A DNA stretch of 64,000 bases from Apteryx mantelli. Taxonomy: Eukaryota > Chordata > Aves > Apterygiformes > Apterygidae. The DNA lies in the NCBI RefSeq assembly GCF_036417845.1, contig NC_089981.1, forward strand, positions 78,533,268-78,597,267. Reading direction: 5' to 3'. Each line of letters starts with the position of its first letter. Within the stretch, counting starts at the first letter, position 1. The notes beneath the pieces were generated by a model, which did not search any database, had not been told where the DNA came from, and saw only the letters and a program-made list of their open reading frames with translations. The position numbers and the translations under genes were made by a program. This document shows, one piece after another, positions 1 through 13,600 of this stretch.

Positions 1-3000
1 ATCTCCCTGTCGCAGGGGGAGCCAAACTCCACCCTTAAAAACGCCTCCATCCTGACCAGGCCACCAAAATATTATAAAGAGATGGGTGTCTATTAACTCC
101 TCCGCTCCTCTGTGGTGTAAGCCCATCTCTCCCAGCAGCACAGAGCACCTGTGGGGAGCTTGGCTGGCACATCCTGACCTCAGCATCCGCCCCCCATCAC
201 GCCGCGGGCTGCTGCACGCACCATCGCCCGACCCTTGGGGAAAGATGGACATCGCCCCCGTTTTCCAGCCCGGCCCCACATTGGAAGCGTTTTCCAACTC
301 TCCCAAGCCCTACTTCAGGCTGACCTCCCTTGTCTCCCCCACCAGCTGCTGGTGCCAGTTACTGAATCCTGGTGGAGGATGCCGCAGGGTGTGTGTTCAC
401 CCTGGGATGCAGCACCCCTGCTGCCAGCAGGCTGCACACAGACATGTCGGCTTCCTACTATTGAGGCATGTGCAGCTGGATTTACATAGGGCTTAAATTA
501 GCTCAGCCCATGGAAAATCCCATAGGAAAAATAATACTTCTCCTGTCTGGTGATTACGGTAATTAAAACAAGCTTCAACAAAAAGCTCAAATACCCGTCA
601 ATGAATGAGCATATTGAATGAATTGATTCCAGGAAGAAAAGCTTTACCTTCATGGTGATCTGCTTTTTGACACATCTTTAGTTAGCAAAGACAGACAGTA
701 ATTCTCCAGCATGCTGAAAGAAGAAATTCAAAAGTCACTTCAAGATAATGAGCTTATCAACTCTTCTTGTTTATATTTTTTTCATTATTACAGATAAGTT
801 AAATCATTCATTCCCTAGTGCACAGGATTCAGAAGATTTTTTAGTAGAGAAACATCCCACTTGTAGGCTCCTGCCCATCCAAATTTGGATTTTAGCACTA
901 CTACTGAGAAAATCTTTGGTGCTGGATACAGAAGAGGTGCATGATCCCATGAGATTTTGCTGTTCAAATTTAAGGAAGCATCTGCAAATTTAAGCTAGAA
1001 TTCTTTGAAGTAACTCTTGCTTTTAAATGTAGATTGTGGCTTAAAAATATATCCTATATGTTATGGAAGCAAGTTCAAAAACCAGGATTTCTGAAAATCC
1101 CAGACTTAAGATAGCTTGCTAGATAGGTTAATTATAAACACAGAATATCAGTGTAGCCCTGTGTAATATATTCTGAATAGTTATAGAACACAGAAAAATT
1201 CACATATATTACTAGAATATGTGCAGTCTGGTACAAATTGGCTAGTCGCTGTGCAAAACTGTGTAAGTAAATATATGACAGCTGTCTTGGAAATTCAGGC
1301 TGCACAGACAAGCCACACCGTGATCTGGCAGATCAGCAGGAGGATTGCAGTGACAGGTTGTTTTCTGGTAAATACAGATACCTGAATCATGATGCTTAAG
1401 CTCTGAGCTTTTAATCTGAGGTCTGATGACAAGATGTTGTGTGCACGCTGGGAAGTGAAGTGATGGGTAACGAGGCTTCCTGTTCCCATCTGCCAGCAGA
1501 ATTGCCCTGACCCTGCTGAAGTTCATTTACAGTAGCTCAAGATGAAGCCCAGCAACAGATCCCACTATGTGAACATATTTATATCCCACCTAAATCATCC
1601 TGTTCCGACATTTATCCAGGAAAACAATCAAGGGCACCTGCAGATTTGCAGCTCCATTTGTTACCAAGCTGAGCAGCAGACTCCTGTGGGCTCCCCTGCA
1701 GCACTCGCTGCAGGACTGTCCTGCAGGCCAGGGCTCCTATGGTAAATCAGGGACGAGACACCCACCTCATAAAATAGTAGCTCTTCTGGGGCGCCAAATA
1801 CAAGAAGCTGCTGAATATTTAAGGAGATGTTTAGGTGGGCCTGGGACATGAGTCACCAGTGCTGCCATTCCTGCACAAAGGGTTGGGCAGATGGAGCACC
1901 AAGCCGCCTCCAGCTACACCTCTGCTCGAGCCCTGCTGCCCCAAATCTGCCTTGTGCTACGTGACTGCAAGCCTTCCCTCTCGCTCCATATTGCCATCGG
2001 AGGAGGTGACTTAGCACAAAGTCACTGCACTGCACCTCCACCGTTTTGTGTTTCCCGTGACTTTCAGAATGACAGGGCACCCGGCACTTCTGTCGTGTGA
2101 CCACAGCAGTTTCCAGCCGCCTGTTGTCTAGCAGCCAGGGACCCAACCCACGGCAATCCCAGAAGGGGACCCTCTGCACCGCTCAGCCCGCAGCCTGGCC
2201 TGAGATGAATCAGTGTTTTCCAGCGACCGGAAACCACATGTTTTTTCCATCTGGGCTGATCCTTTGCTTCCACTTCCTGCTCTTTCAGTAATTGTTTGGG
2301 GGGGAGGGGGATTTTTTTTTTTTCTGTTCCTACGGTCCTTTTGGGGACAGAGTCCCAAAGAGGAAAGCAGCAGCCCCAGGGTGGCAGGATGCCTGCTGAA
2401 ATGGCACAGACAAGCAGAAACATCTCCCATCCAGCCCCCTGTCTGCTTGGCCAGGCACTTCCTTCCAGCGTAAACTTCGGCCCCAGACCATGTCTGCCGC
2501 CAGGAGATGCCCCCATGGCTAAGCCCGTATGGCCCTCCATGAACGCTGGGCTCCTGCGCAGCACTGAGTGCGAGCACCAGGAGCACCATGCCAGCTCTGG
2601 ATGCACACTCAGCTTTAAGTCTCTGGGCTGTTTAGGTATTTTGCATTAAACTGTAACTATGAGAGATAAACCAGAAATTGTCCTGGGTGCAGTGACCGAA
2701 CACTGGGACCTGCTCACTGCCCTGCTCACTGCCATCATGGCTCTGCTTCACAGGGAAGGGGAGTCTGGCAGTAAGGCCAGTCTCTGCAGGACCATCACAC
2801 ATCAATTTTTCTCCAAGGAGGTCAGCTGTTTGGGCCCAGATCTCACCCAGGTGGATTCAGAAGCCTCTCCACACTGAGGACATCTAAGCAAGCATCAGCA
2901 TGGCTCCTGGCAGCCTTTGAGGATCCTCTGCAGAGGGGACGTGGGACCTGCAGTGCTCCCCCAGCCAATGCCATCTCCCACCATCTCCCAGAACCACCCC

Positions 3001-3640
3001 CCTTTTCCGCAGCATGCAAAGATCACAAGCAGTGCTGGACTGACACACTTCTCCAGCCAGGGATGTAGGGCACCTCAGAAATCACAGAGGTAGATGAGAA
3101 AGACAAATCTCTCTTCTGCAAGCAGGAGACAGGTTCAGAAGCTCTTGGAGGGAAGAAGCCCTCCATGGGCCCATGTCTCCGCACAGATGCTCAAACTGCC
3201 CCACTGAAGGTGCTTGACGATATTGCTGTCCCCTTGGAGTGCCGCAGACCTGTGCGTTGTGCTCTGGGATGGGTGCTTTGCCTTGGGAGTGATGCAGGAT
3301 CTCGCGTACAGTGAGGTGCTGTTGGCAGCCCTGGCCCAGGCACCCCAGCACTGGCGGGCTGCGCTCCCTGACATGCGCCTCATCCGTACCAGCCCGTGGC
3401 AATGCCCTGCTCCATGAGCAGAGTTTTCGCATCACCCCTGACTCCTCTGTCCCTGCCGCTGGGTTTCAGAGCCTGTGCTGAGACACGGAGACGTCATGTG
3501 TAAGAACCGCAGAGGTCCCACTGGAGGCATGCTCCCTCCGAGCCGCTTGGCAGGAATGCACATAGGCTGCAGCGTGTGCCCAGGCAGGAGCACGTGCTCC
3601 TCTACCAGAGGCACCCACTGAGGATAAGGACTGCGGTGAC
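1..3640. other. Upstream flank, no gene recognised
   Basis: No exon, RNA gene or well-preserved repeat was recognised here. Several open frames of 60-180 codons exist on both strands around 1.9-3.4 kb. They overlap one another in different frames, lack recognisable domains and lie in moderately GC-rich DNA, so they are read as chance frames. The neighbouring paralogue EXOC3L4, upstream of TNFAIP2 in mammals, was not seen. Confidence 0.5.
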
Positions 3641-4075
3641 CTCAGAATCCTGGGTTGTCGTTTGTCTGCCCGGCTATGACATCACTGCAATTGCGATGCT
3701 GTCAGAAGTCACCCAGCCAATCCGCACTCAGCTGGACATTCCGGGCTTGCACTATCCATGGAATGACTGAGCGGACAGCGAGGCCAGGTGCCCCCGTGTC
3801 CCGTCGGGTGAGCCTTTGGGCTGCAGCTTTCCAGCTCAACTCCTCCGCTGGGGTCAGCTTGAGGCAGATGGCATCAGCATTGGGGCATGCCAGTGCCCTG
3901 CCCAGGGGTGCTTCTTCTGTGTCCGAGGGGATTTTTCACGTCCTGTTGGCCTGAGCCCATTTTTGCAGTGGAAGGGCAGGCGGAGTTCCAAGCCACAGAG
4001 CTCCCTACATGGTCAGGTTTCCGCCTCTGCGCCCTCCCCTTATATCATCCCTGTCCTGAGGCATCCAGAGCAGCA
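3640..4075 (+). promoter_or_regulatory. TNFAIP2: Candidate TNFAIP2 promoter
   Basis: Seen in order: CRE-like TGACATCA (3677-3684), C/EBP-like ATTGCGAT (3690-3697), CCAAT (3717-3721), kappaB-like GGGGATTTTTC (3927-3937), kappaB-like GGAGTTCC (3982-3989), and a TATA-like TATATC (4041-4046) about 30 bp upstream of the inferred start near 4070. It lies directly upstream of a splice-donor-bounded, ATG-free exon. TNFAIP2 is known to be induced by TNF and LPS through NF-kappaB, which agrees with this set of motifs. Each motif is short and imperfect, so the promoter call rests on their arrangement and is an inference. Confidence 0.4.
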
Positions 4076-4177
4076 GCAGTGAGCAGTGAGCAGCCAGCAG
4101 CAGCGGAGCGCAGCTAGCAGCCAGCACCACAGCCTGACCCTGAGCCTTGAGATCGTACCTGGGATCCACAGCAGAGA
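4070..4177 (+). other. TNFAIP2: Candidate non-coding first exon (5' UTR)
   Basis: The start is inferred about 30 bp below the TATA-like element. The end is fixed by a donor reading AGAGA|GTAAGTCC at 4178. The segment is rich in CAGCAG/GAGCAG units and contains no ATG, as expected of a leader exon. Spliced to the acceptor at 10,293 it gives a leader of about 120 nt. An upstream exon is required because the first coding exon begins at an acceptor only 11 nt before the ATG, but another exon in the 6 kb interval could serve instead. Confidence 0.4.
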
Positions 4178-7100
4178 GTAAGTCCTTTGTGCATCCTGTC
4201 TATGCTGTGAAGCTCAGTGCTTTGCCCTCCCTGCTGTGGGACTGGTACCTTTCCTTCTTCTCCCACCCTTCTGCCTCTCTTTGCTTCTCCCTCCCATCTC
4301 ACTTGTTGCAAGGCTGGCTAGGGTGAAGGCTCTTTGTTATGTATGGCACAGAGAAACAATAAGTGGAAAGTGCTAAAGGACGTATTCTCCTACAAAGTGA
4401 CAGATTTTAACCCCACCTTGTAATGATCAAAATAGAGAATAAATCAAACTGCTGTTCCAGCAACAACGAGAAGGACAACAGTTCCAGCTATGTCCTCAGG
4501 CTGGGGGACCACAAGAATGTGTGTCTGGCAATTGCATTCTGACAGCTGTGTCCAATTTCTGTCACTCATCCCCCAGATTACAGGGCATGAACCCAAAGTG
4601 CAAGGAGTGACTCCTGTTACGCTCTTCCCCACTCCCCAGTCTGGACATAGGTCTTCGGCACAAAAGCATTCTAATCCCTAGATCCTGGCACCAGGATCTA
4701 GATTAAGTTTAGCACTTCGCGTCCCCCTCCTCTCCTGGATTTGTCTCCCTTAAGCAGGAAATGGTTTGCTCCTAAATCACAGGATAAATATTGGGTTATG
4801 ATACACTTGGCCTGACTGCGTTGGCCGAGCACCCTTTCAAAGCCTGGTACCTATGTCTCAAACAACTCCTGCGCCCTACGCACTGCTGGAGTAGCCGTGT
4901 TGAGCTGTTGCACTTCTGCATTGTTGTGCTCAAGGCTTTGGGGACACAACCAAAAGACAGGGAAGTCCCGCTATGGAGTCACTTCTGCACCTAGAAGCTG
5001 CCTCTTCCCATAATACGTAAGAACCTGTCTGTAATTCCCTTATACCATTAGGCAGCTGTCCCACATCCACTACATCCCTTCCCGGAGCATTCAGTGAAGG
5101 TTGGTTTCAAGCTCAGAGTTCTCATCCTCAGCATATTTAACATAGGACTTCTTGAGGCTACTGCAAAGTAAGGAAGAGACCTTCTGTGGTTAGAGCTGCT
5201 GGCTGATCTAGAAACCTTGTTCCCTCAACATCACTCCCCAGATCTCAGCAGAAAGCATGAAGAAGCAGTCATTTTCCAAAGTATTCAGCAGCCTGTCCCC
5301 TGCCAAGGGACTTCCAGGCTCGTCACTTCAGATATAGTTGATCAAACAGGAACAGAACTCTTTGGGAAAATTAGGTTTGGGTTTGCTAATGGGCCAGTGA
5401 CCCTTTCCGTAAAATGAAGCCCTGCAAAAGCCTGAGTGCAGGATGTGGCTTTGGGAATAGGAACATTAAAACCAAGTCCTAGACAGCAGCAGCTTGTTTT
5501 TCTTTCAGTGGTGTTAGTTGTTTGAAAAGACACTATGTAGTTTCAAAGCAAGAGTAATATATACTATATTTTCCCTTCATGATTGATATGATGCTTTTGC
5601 AATAATAATATACATACATAATTTTCTCTTCTCTTTTGCTACTTGAAAAATTCTCACTGCTTACAGGAGACCAGTTTATAGACTATTTTCAATTGTGCTT
5701 AAATAATTTAGGGAAATCAAGACCTCATTTAAAAGTGACTAAGGCACCTGGGAATCCTCAGCCCTTTCTATAAGTATTTTATGTCCCACCAGTTGAGGGT
5801 GGGCTAACACCACAGGTAGGCGCCCTCACCTTAGGGCTAAACCTGCCAGCCAGGTAATAGCAGCAAAGAGGCAGGACAGAGCTTTGCACAGCCTGTTCAG
5901 AGACTGAAGGCACATATTTAGGTGAATATTTAGATGACTGTATGACTGTATCTACGTTGTTCTTGAGACAGATGATACATGGTTTAAAGTCACTTTGGAT
6001 CTCTCACAGCCAACCTGTGTTTCGTTGCACAGACAAACCAGAAGACCACAGTAGTTCAGGTTCCCCTGAAATCAGGGAGGTTCAGTACTCAGTCAGGGCA
6101 GAAAGCGATTCAGGTCCTCATCTTGCAGTGAGCCACAGACAAGTAGACAGGCCCAGTAGCAAGAGCCAGCAACATCACCTTGAAACACATGGTGACCTTC
6201 CCAAAAATTCAAGTGGAAAACTTTTTCAGGGAGCAGAGCTTGACTAATTACAGACATGAAATGGGCTGTGCACAAAGGACGTGCACCGGGAGAGCTGCAG
6301 TGCGCTTTGCCAAAACCATCGGGGCCCAGTTCAGCTCCCAAATCTGAGACACCTTGCACCATGCAAGATGCCTCAGCACACTCCACCTGGTCTGCCACTG
6401 CCATTCTCCTTAAGTCCCCTAGGTCCCCTGTCACCCCCCCAGCTGCTGTTGAGGCCTGGGGAAAGATGCACACATTGAACAGCACAGTAAGATTTCAAGG
6501 GGAGGATGTCGATATCCCACTTGACCTATGGGCTGTGATTTCCTGGTCAGAATCAAAGGGGGAGCCACCAGCTTCATGGAAATCTCTGCCCAACACCCAA
6601 ACCAGTTAACAAAAATGGGTAGGAAAAAAAAAAACACTTTTGTCAGGTCTTCCCCTCTTGGGACAGTTGGGGCAGTTTGACAGACCGGGAATGGCATCTC
6701 AATAGACTCTTTATTTTGATTTATTAGCAGATTATTTAGGTTGTCACTGAGTAGTCCAAGGTAAACTAAAATCTGAGCAGCCACGTAGCTGCATGCACTG
6801 CTTTATTGGTTCAAAAGGTAGTGTGAGCTGGTGCGGTTCTCTCAGGTGGACAGGGGCTGCATCACTTCCACGGTGATCAGAGGGCAGAAGAAAAGGCTGC
6901 AGAAATGCAAAGAATAAATTGCTAAAAAACTTCAGGCTTCTGAAAGAATGAGGAAGAGCGGGGATTTCTGTTAAAACAAGAGAGACATAAGTCCTTGTGA
7001 CCTAGGATGTCAGTGGGCTGGAAAGGAATAAAAATCCAAACAAATTTCTGATAATACTGGCAGCAGCTTAGGAAAAAAAACAGTCAAGAAAAAGGTCAGC

Positions 7101-7637
7101 AAAGATTGCAGAATAAGTAATTATTAAATTTCTTCCCTTGAGTGCTCTTCTGACATGCCAAGAGCCACCATTAATGAATGAGCTCATTCCTAAGCATGCA
7201 ACTTCTGTGAAGATTGTTTATGGCAAATGGTTAAAAGAGGAAGCCTCCCTGCTCAGAGCCCAGGTTTTGTCCTTCCGTCTTGCATCTCTGATTCACCTCA
7301 TGCCTGCCCATCATGCTTGCCCTTGCTGCCCACCCCAGGAGAGCTCCAGCACGGAGATATGCAAAGTGATGCCCCCCTTCCAGAGATCTCGCCCGCAGAG
7401 CGAGGCAGCCCAAGCACCCGCCGTTTCCCTTTCTGACCACTCACTCAATAGTGTGGGGTTGCATGGCCCTCGTTGCATGGGTCTTTGACATAGACTAGAA
7501 TAGCAGGGGATGCTAAATGTGCTCTGCTGCTGATCTGGTTACAACCTGTATGATGAATGTGCTGTGTCAAAAATAATTGGATCTCTCCTGCCACAAACTA
7601 TGAATAGCATGACTTTTTATTATTATTAAATAATATT

Positions 7638-7662
7638 AATAATGATGATGATGATGATGATG
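7638..7662. repeat. (ATG)n microsatellite
   Basis: About seven to eight consecutive GAT/ATG triplets following a TAATATTAATAA stretch. Non-coding, within the inferred first intron, and likely length-polymorphic. Confidence 0.85.
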
Positions 7663-9054
7663 AATGGCTGGAATCTGTCTAGTCATGATCTTAAATCGTT
7701 TAACTACCCAAGAACAGAATATGAACTTTGTTTCTGGGAAATGGTTCAGCATTTCCCGAAGTATTAAATGCTAAAATAATTAGGAGCCTTCTGCAGCTTT
7801 AACAAGCTTTTATTTATGAGCAGAACATAAACATATAAGAGCAGCCCTTAGCAATCTGACCCAGCTTTGCCCTCTGGGTATATCCGGCTGCTGCAGAGGT
7901 CGGGAGCAGATGCTCTGGGAGGAAAGCAAGAAGTAGGGCTTGCACAGAAGCCCTCCTGCAGATGCTCTCCTGCCGTAATCAGTGCCACGTCCTCCTCGCT
8001 GAGCCTTTCTCGCAGAAAGTTCTTGGCCGGGTAGTGACAAAGGAAAGAAAATGAGTGGGGTGGGGGTTGATACAGCTTGCTGTAAGTGACTGCAGCTGCA
8101 TTTCAAGACAAAACTGGTCACTGAGGTTTATTAGTACTTCCAGCTGCAGATACAAACATGCACAAAGCAGCAGTGGCAAACTGATGAACGCTGTGCTAGA
8201 GCTTGAGCTGGTCAAAAGTGAGTGTCGCTATTGGATTTACAGCCTTATGACAAACAAGAAGGAATGAATTTGGAGGAATGAATCTAGATGCAGAATAGTA
8301 TTGGGAGGTGTAGGCCGGGAAGACAGCCTTACAAAAATAAGATAAATCCTGAACATTTCTATAGAATCTCTGATGCAGTGATATTTTTTTCTTTCTCCTT
8401 TCCTTCTCCATGATAATTCTGATAAAGTGAAGAAATATATCTGTTGTTTCAGCCATGACTCATACTGCTTCCAGGGGAATCCTGATGCTCAGGGTCCCTT
8501 TCTGTTCCTGCGCGACTGATGCCACAGTCCTGGGGAAAAACGGCTCTATTGAACAACTACCCAAACTCTCTGCAGCCACCGTTGTGTCATTCAGTGATAG
8601 CTGCACCTTAGATTTAACTTTGCACTCTGCCCAAGGTCACAGAACATCTCTTTAGCTTATTTCCTAGAGAAGGCATGCTTTTTAATGGTGCCAGGCTGAA
8701 GCAGGTCTCTCTACCACCCGGTTGTTACGACTAACTTTATACTTCAGGAGTCTCAACTAAAACAAAGAGCCAGAGTCTTGCAACTGTTTTTCCAGAAATA
8801 AGGATCACAGTTTATATCAACATGATGCATATTGACAGCATAAACTTAGAAGGGTGTTTGAAGATCACCACACTGTGGCCTCATAACTGAAGCCAAATTC
8901 TTCCTTTTATTTGCACGCTAATTCTGCTGTTCTTACGTGGTAAGAGTAAGCCAAAACTTGCCTGAGAGTTCTTCATACAGAATTGCATTGGTCTCCCAGA
9001 AAGTCACTTTAAAAAAGCGTTGTTGGAACAAGGATTGGAAACTGTGATTCACTT

Positions 9055-9225
9055 TATTTACTTATAATCAATGATAATAATAATAATTGTTGTTATAATT
9101 TAACTATAATGTAAATGCAAAGCTATAAGAATATATTATATGCTGAATATTTATATATAAATAATTTATAAATATAAATGCAAAAGAAGATATGATTACA
9201 ATAACAAATATATTTATTGCTAACT
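9055..9225. repeat. AT-rich low-complexity block
   Basis: About 170 bp made almost wholly of A and T, with many TAATAA, TATATA and AAATA units. It is non-coding, and no transposon ends are visible. Confidence 0.7.
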
Positions 9226-10303
9226 TTTTGTAGTGCAGGAGCATGCTGGGGCATACAGGAGTCTTGGTGGTAGAGGAGTACTCTGGCAGAATAGTCTCTG
9301 CTTAAACAGGGCTAAACCAGCCCAGTCCTGCTGCCCTGTCCATGTTTCCTTCTCAGCTCTGGACATGCAGCAGCCCCCTCACTAGCACTCCCAATTTTAC
9401 TAGAATTTGCTTTCTGCACAGGCCAGGGCTCACAGCAAAGCCTGGCATTTCAACACAACAGATGAGAAAATTGCTCACAGGTAGGTGAAGGTGCTCATGT
9501 TGCACTGAGGTCACCTGGTTTTGGGAGGCTCTGCCTCTGACACTCCTGCCCTTCCTACCACGTTATATCACATTCCCAACAGCTCTGAGCTCCCAGCTGC
9601 CGCCTCAAGGAGTCCTCTGCAATAAGGCTGAGCATTTTGTTACTGACTTAATGGGAACACAGGTAAACCAGCAAGGCTTTTGCTCAGCAGGACTAATTCC
9701 TCAGTGAAGGCTGTGGCATACTTGGCTTAGCAGGCTAGTCTCCGTTTCATGCTGTACTTGCAAACTCAGTATGCAAGGAGCTACATGGTTGCTTCCACAA
9801 ACAAATCTACAGCCAAAGGAGCAAAGATCAGGGGAAAATGGCCCTGAGAAAGGTTAGAATTGATCCTGAGGCCATATAAACTTATGGTATTTGCTTTGAA
9901 TAGGCACAGGCTGCCTACTTGCGTGCAGTGCCCATGGTCACTTCCTCACTTCCACAGCAGTCTCCGGAAGAGCTCTGCTCTCCTGTATCCAGGTAGACTG
10001 GAGTTTTCAACCAGGCAGTTCTGAATCACCCTTAAAATCACACATCAATGTTTCTTATGTCATTTATTACACTAGAGAGCTGCTTACGTCCTCTTGATCA
10101 TCTGAAGATACTTTGCGTGGAGTCCTCCTGCAGAACGGTGTGCATGCCAGATGTGGTCTAGAGCTCCCCACACACTGAGAACCAATTACAGAAACTTTCT
10201 TCTTCTAAATGGGAATATGCCTTAACACATTGTGCCATGGTAGATCTTATGCAAAGAGTTATGACCTGACCAATTCTTTTTGAAATTTACAGGCTAAAAA
10301 AAA

Positions 10304-10637
10304 ATGATGAAAATGTTACCCTTTCTCCAAAGTGGTCCTATTGGAATACGCAAAGAATCAAAGGATTGCATTGAGGAAAACAGGCAGCTTGGAAACCCTT
10401 CGACATCAGTAGCTGAGCAAGTCCCAGTTTGTCCTGAGCCTTCTGAAGACTGGTCCAAGGATCAGGTGAAAAAAAGTGAAAAGCAAGAGGCGGCCTGCAG
10501 ACACTCACGTACATCTTCCATCACGAGCAATGGGAGCTGCGCCTCTGCTGGGGAGAGTCCTGAAAAGGGGAAGAAAGGACTGATAGGAATCCTTAAGAGT
10601 GCACTTAAGAAGAAGAAGGACTCCAAGCCGCTCAGTG
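10304..10637 (+). CDS. TNFAIP2: TNFAIP2 coding exon 1 (residues 1-111 and first base of 112)
   Basis: The exon begins at acceptor 10,292/10,293, 11 nt upstream of ATG 10,304, and ends before donor GTAAGTG at 10,638 in phase 1. It encodes the diverged N-terminal tail. A Ser-rich segment (residues about 68-84) is followed by a Lys-rich segment around residues 88-108 that includes KKKK. The tail position and charge match the membrane-binding basic region of mammalian M-Sec, although the residue-by-residue similarity is low. Confidence 0.8.
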
Positions 10638-13600
10638 GTAAGTGTTGTTTCATCCTCTCTAACACCCTATAGGCTGTAGTTATCCCTAGAGCGGCTGTAT
10701 AAGGTAGAGAAGTGTTGTCCCCGTGAGAAACAGAGGCACCTCCAGATTACAGTGACTTCCCCAGGGAGCCCAGGGAAACATGGACTGAGGGACAGTGACC
10801 TCAAATCCTAGCCCTTTGGTCACTAGGCTGTTCTTAGTCTCCGCAAGGAACTACAGCTTTGCATGCCTTCCATCCAAAATGAACCTTACTAGCTCCTCTA
10901 GTTCCAGGGTATGTAGAGAGGTAGAGAAATACCTGCTCATAGAAACCCAGAGCTGCAGAGAACCCCGTGGCCCATCCAGGCCTCACATGCCACCTCACGT
11001 GATGTACCGCATTGCCTGTTCACAGACACAGCAAGCTGTACCTTAGAATAAGGCCAATTTTTGTTTATACTTCCTTTACCGGGAGGCTGTTCCAAAGACT
11101 CACTGTTTTAGTGCAAATTATTTCCTTTCTAGACAAGCCTATTCCTGGCTAATTTAGATCTCTTTCTACTTGTGCCAACTATTATCCATAACTGGTGGTT
11201 TTACCTACATATATTCCAAGGGATGTATTTATCCTCCTCGGCCTTTATTTTTGTCAGCTAAATGAGCCAAGCCCCCTTCGTGCCTTCGTTCTGACCACTA
11301 CATTGTGCTGTTTCCAATGTCTCTTTTTTGAAATGAAGCACCCAGAATTTAGAAAGTATTTCAGGTGAGATCTCACCAATGCCTGGTGCAGCAATGTTAC
11401 CGTTTTCCTATCTTTACTGAGTATTCCTCTCTGGATATGTCTTTGAATCATATCCGACATTTTTCACAATCAGCTCGCTGTGGTGATTTACTAGTACTCC
11501 AGGCAACTTTCTTCCTCCTTCATTTCCATTAATATGTATCTAGCTTGTAGCAGAAAATCTTACCTGTTGCTGAGTAACTTTTGTTCTATTAAATTTGTAT
11601 ATTGTACTTTGTGCTATTAAATTTCAGTTCATTTACTCTTCAAGTTATCCATTTGTTCCTGTATAATATAACAAGCCCTGAGTTTCAATAAAGTCTCTAA
11701 ATTCTGTGTAACCAGCAGCTGTCAACAGGGCACACCCAACTTTTGTGTTGTCATCACTAAGGTGAATATTAAGTAAGATTAGTTCTTTGATCAATGTAAC
11801 CTTTCTCCACCCACGGGTTTTAATACAAACCCACATCCTTACAAACCTAACAAAACTGATTTTGGGCCATAGCTTCTGCAATTTAACTAATAATTTCCCA
11901 GATCACACCATAGGAAGTGACGGGCTGTAGGTCAGATAGGATAGCTCAATTGTACCTATCTTGCCGATTAAATGAGTCATCCAAAAATTTCACAGGTTAC
12001 ATCATGTCAACCTACTTCGGGAAAACCCATGTGGTATTTCCTCTAGAACTTGTTATTTAGTTACATTATTCTTTCCATCTACATTTTTTCTAAAACTTTG
12101 CTTATTACTTGAGGTCATATTAATGGGATGGAATTGGATGGATCACTCCCTCATTTCTCTCTTCTTTAAGTTTAGATATCGCATTTGCTAAATGCTAGTG
12201 TCTTCTTCACTGTGATAGATCTGGACTTGAAGTGAATGTACAATTTATTTCAGTATTTTGGAATAATTATAATATTACTCAGAGTCACCCTCCAGCTGTC
12301 CAAGAATTTGCCTCAGATCAGGTTGTTTTGATATATTTATTTCTTTTATACCACCCCATTAGACTGTTGTGTGTTCCTCATTACTGGGTTTACTGATAAC
12401 ACTGAGACAATATATTCATTTTGATTTGGGTGCTGCGTTTCCAATAATCTTTCATTTTGACGCCATTCTCAGAAAGCTCTATGTCTTTCCTTTTTCTCAA
12501 TTTATTTATATAAATGGTTATGCTCTCTTGCTGTTTGTTTTATTATATTTGGCAAATTTTAATGTGAGTTGGTTTGGATAATCCTCATTTTGCTTCAACC
12601 CTATTGTCTTCAAGATGATACTGAATAATTCTGTTTTGGCCATAATCACAGAAATACCATAGCTAAAGAAGATAAGACTATTTTTTTCTCTGTGTTCAGA
12701 ACTGCAGCATATTACCACAGAGTTTATTAGTGCTAATCAGCCGTTTCTCTTAGTCATAGCCCAAAAAAACCCACTTCCATGACAAAATCGCAGTTAAAAA
12801 GGAACTGAAGAACTTGACTTTTCTTTCAATATGAGTGATCCACATGCCAGGTTTTTTAGCTGTTTTGCTCTGTTTTCCTTGCTTCAGTCCCTGAACCATC
12901 ATACACCCTTGGTCCATGTGTCAAATTCCCGTGGTCACTAGCAGAGCAGGGAACGCAATGAGCAAATGCGCTGTACTCGCAGGTTTCCTTTGACGGTGAC
13001 GCAGGCGACTGCTCTAGTGCCTGGGAACATTCCCTTGTGACTTTTCCTTTCCTTCAGCTCTGCTCCAAGGAGCAACTATATACACTCAAAACCATGGGAT
13101 TTGCCGTTCCACTCCTCCCCTTACTCTTTCTCATAAAACTGATAGAATATCCTCAGGCCTACTAAAAACTCAAGGGACTTTTGAACCCTTGTATAGCAGC
13201 CCAACCACTGCAAGGAGATAAAAAGAGTGAACAGAACTAAATCTTGGAAAAAATCATGGGTAGCACCGGAATATCTGTTGTATATAAAACATTGGTGGTA
13301 GATATTCAAATTGCTGTTTTCCCAGTTAGGGGTATGCATGGAATAATCAGATCTTTAAATGCACAGAAAGATTTTCTATATGGTGAAGGAGTCTAAGAGC
13401 TAGCATTATAGAAACATAAACATAAAGAAAATAGTAATCCAGAGCCATCATTTGGTGTAAAACAGAAATTTAAAGCTTCGCTAATGGGTAATGAAAGGTT
13501 GTTCTTTTTTCCCCAGTCAAACAAATCATGGATCTCATTGAAGAGAACAAGTTTCCTGATGCTGCTCAACACCTGATTGTCCTGGAGAAGAGCCTTTCTA

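Larger units (their letters stand above)
4178..10292 (+). other. TNFAIP2: Intron 1 (if the leader exon is right)
   Basis: A 6.1 kb stretch without a recognisable gene. It contains a short trinucleotide microsatellite near 7641 and a strongly AT-rich block near 9055-9225. A segment around 9450-9520 resembles a MIR but is too degraded to call. It ends in the acceptor TTTTTGAAATTTACAG at 10,292. Open frames of 60-120 codons on both strands show no recognisable product. Confidence 0.4.

Noticed and set aside
2064-2606. 180-codon open frame on the - strand, considered as part of an upstream gene
   Set aside because: A second long frame overlaps it on the same strand, no domain is visible, and no similarity to EXOC3L4 or other Sec6-like proteins is seen.
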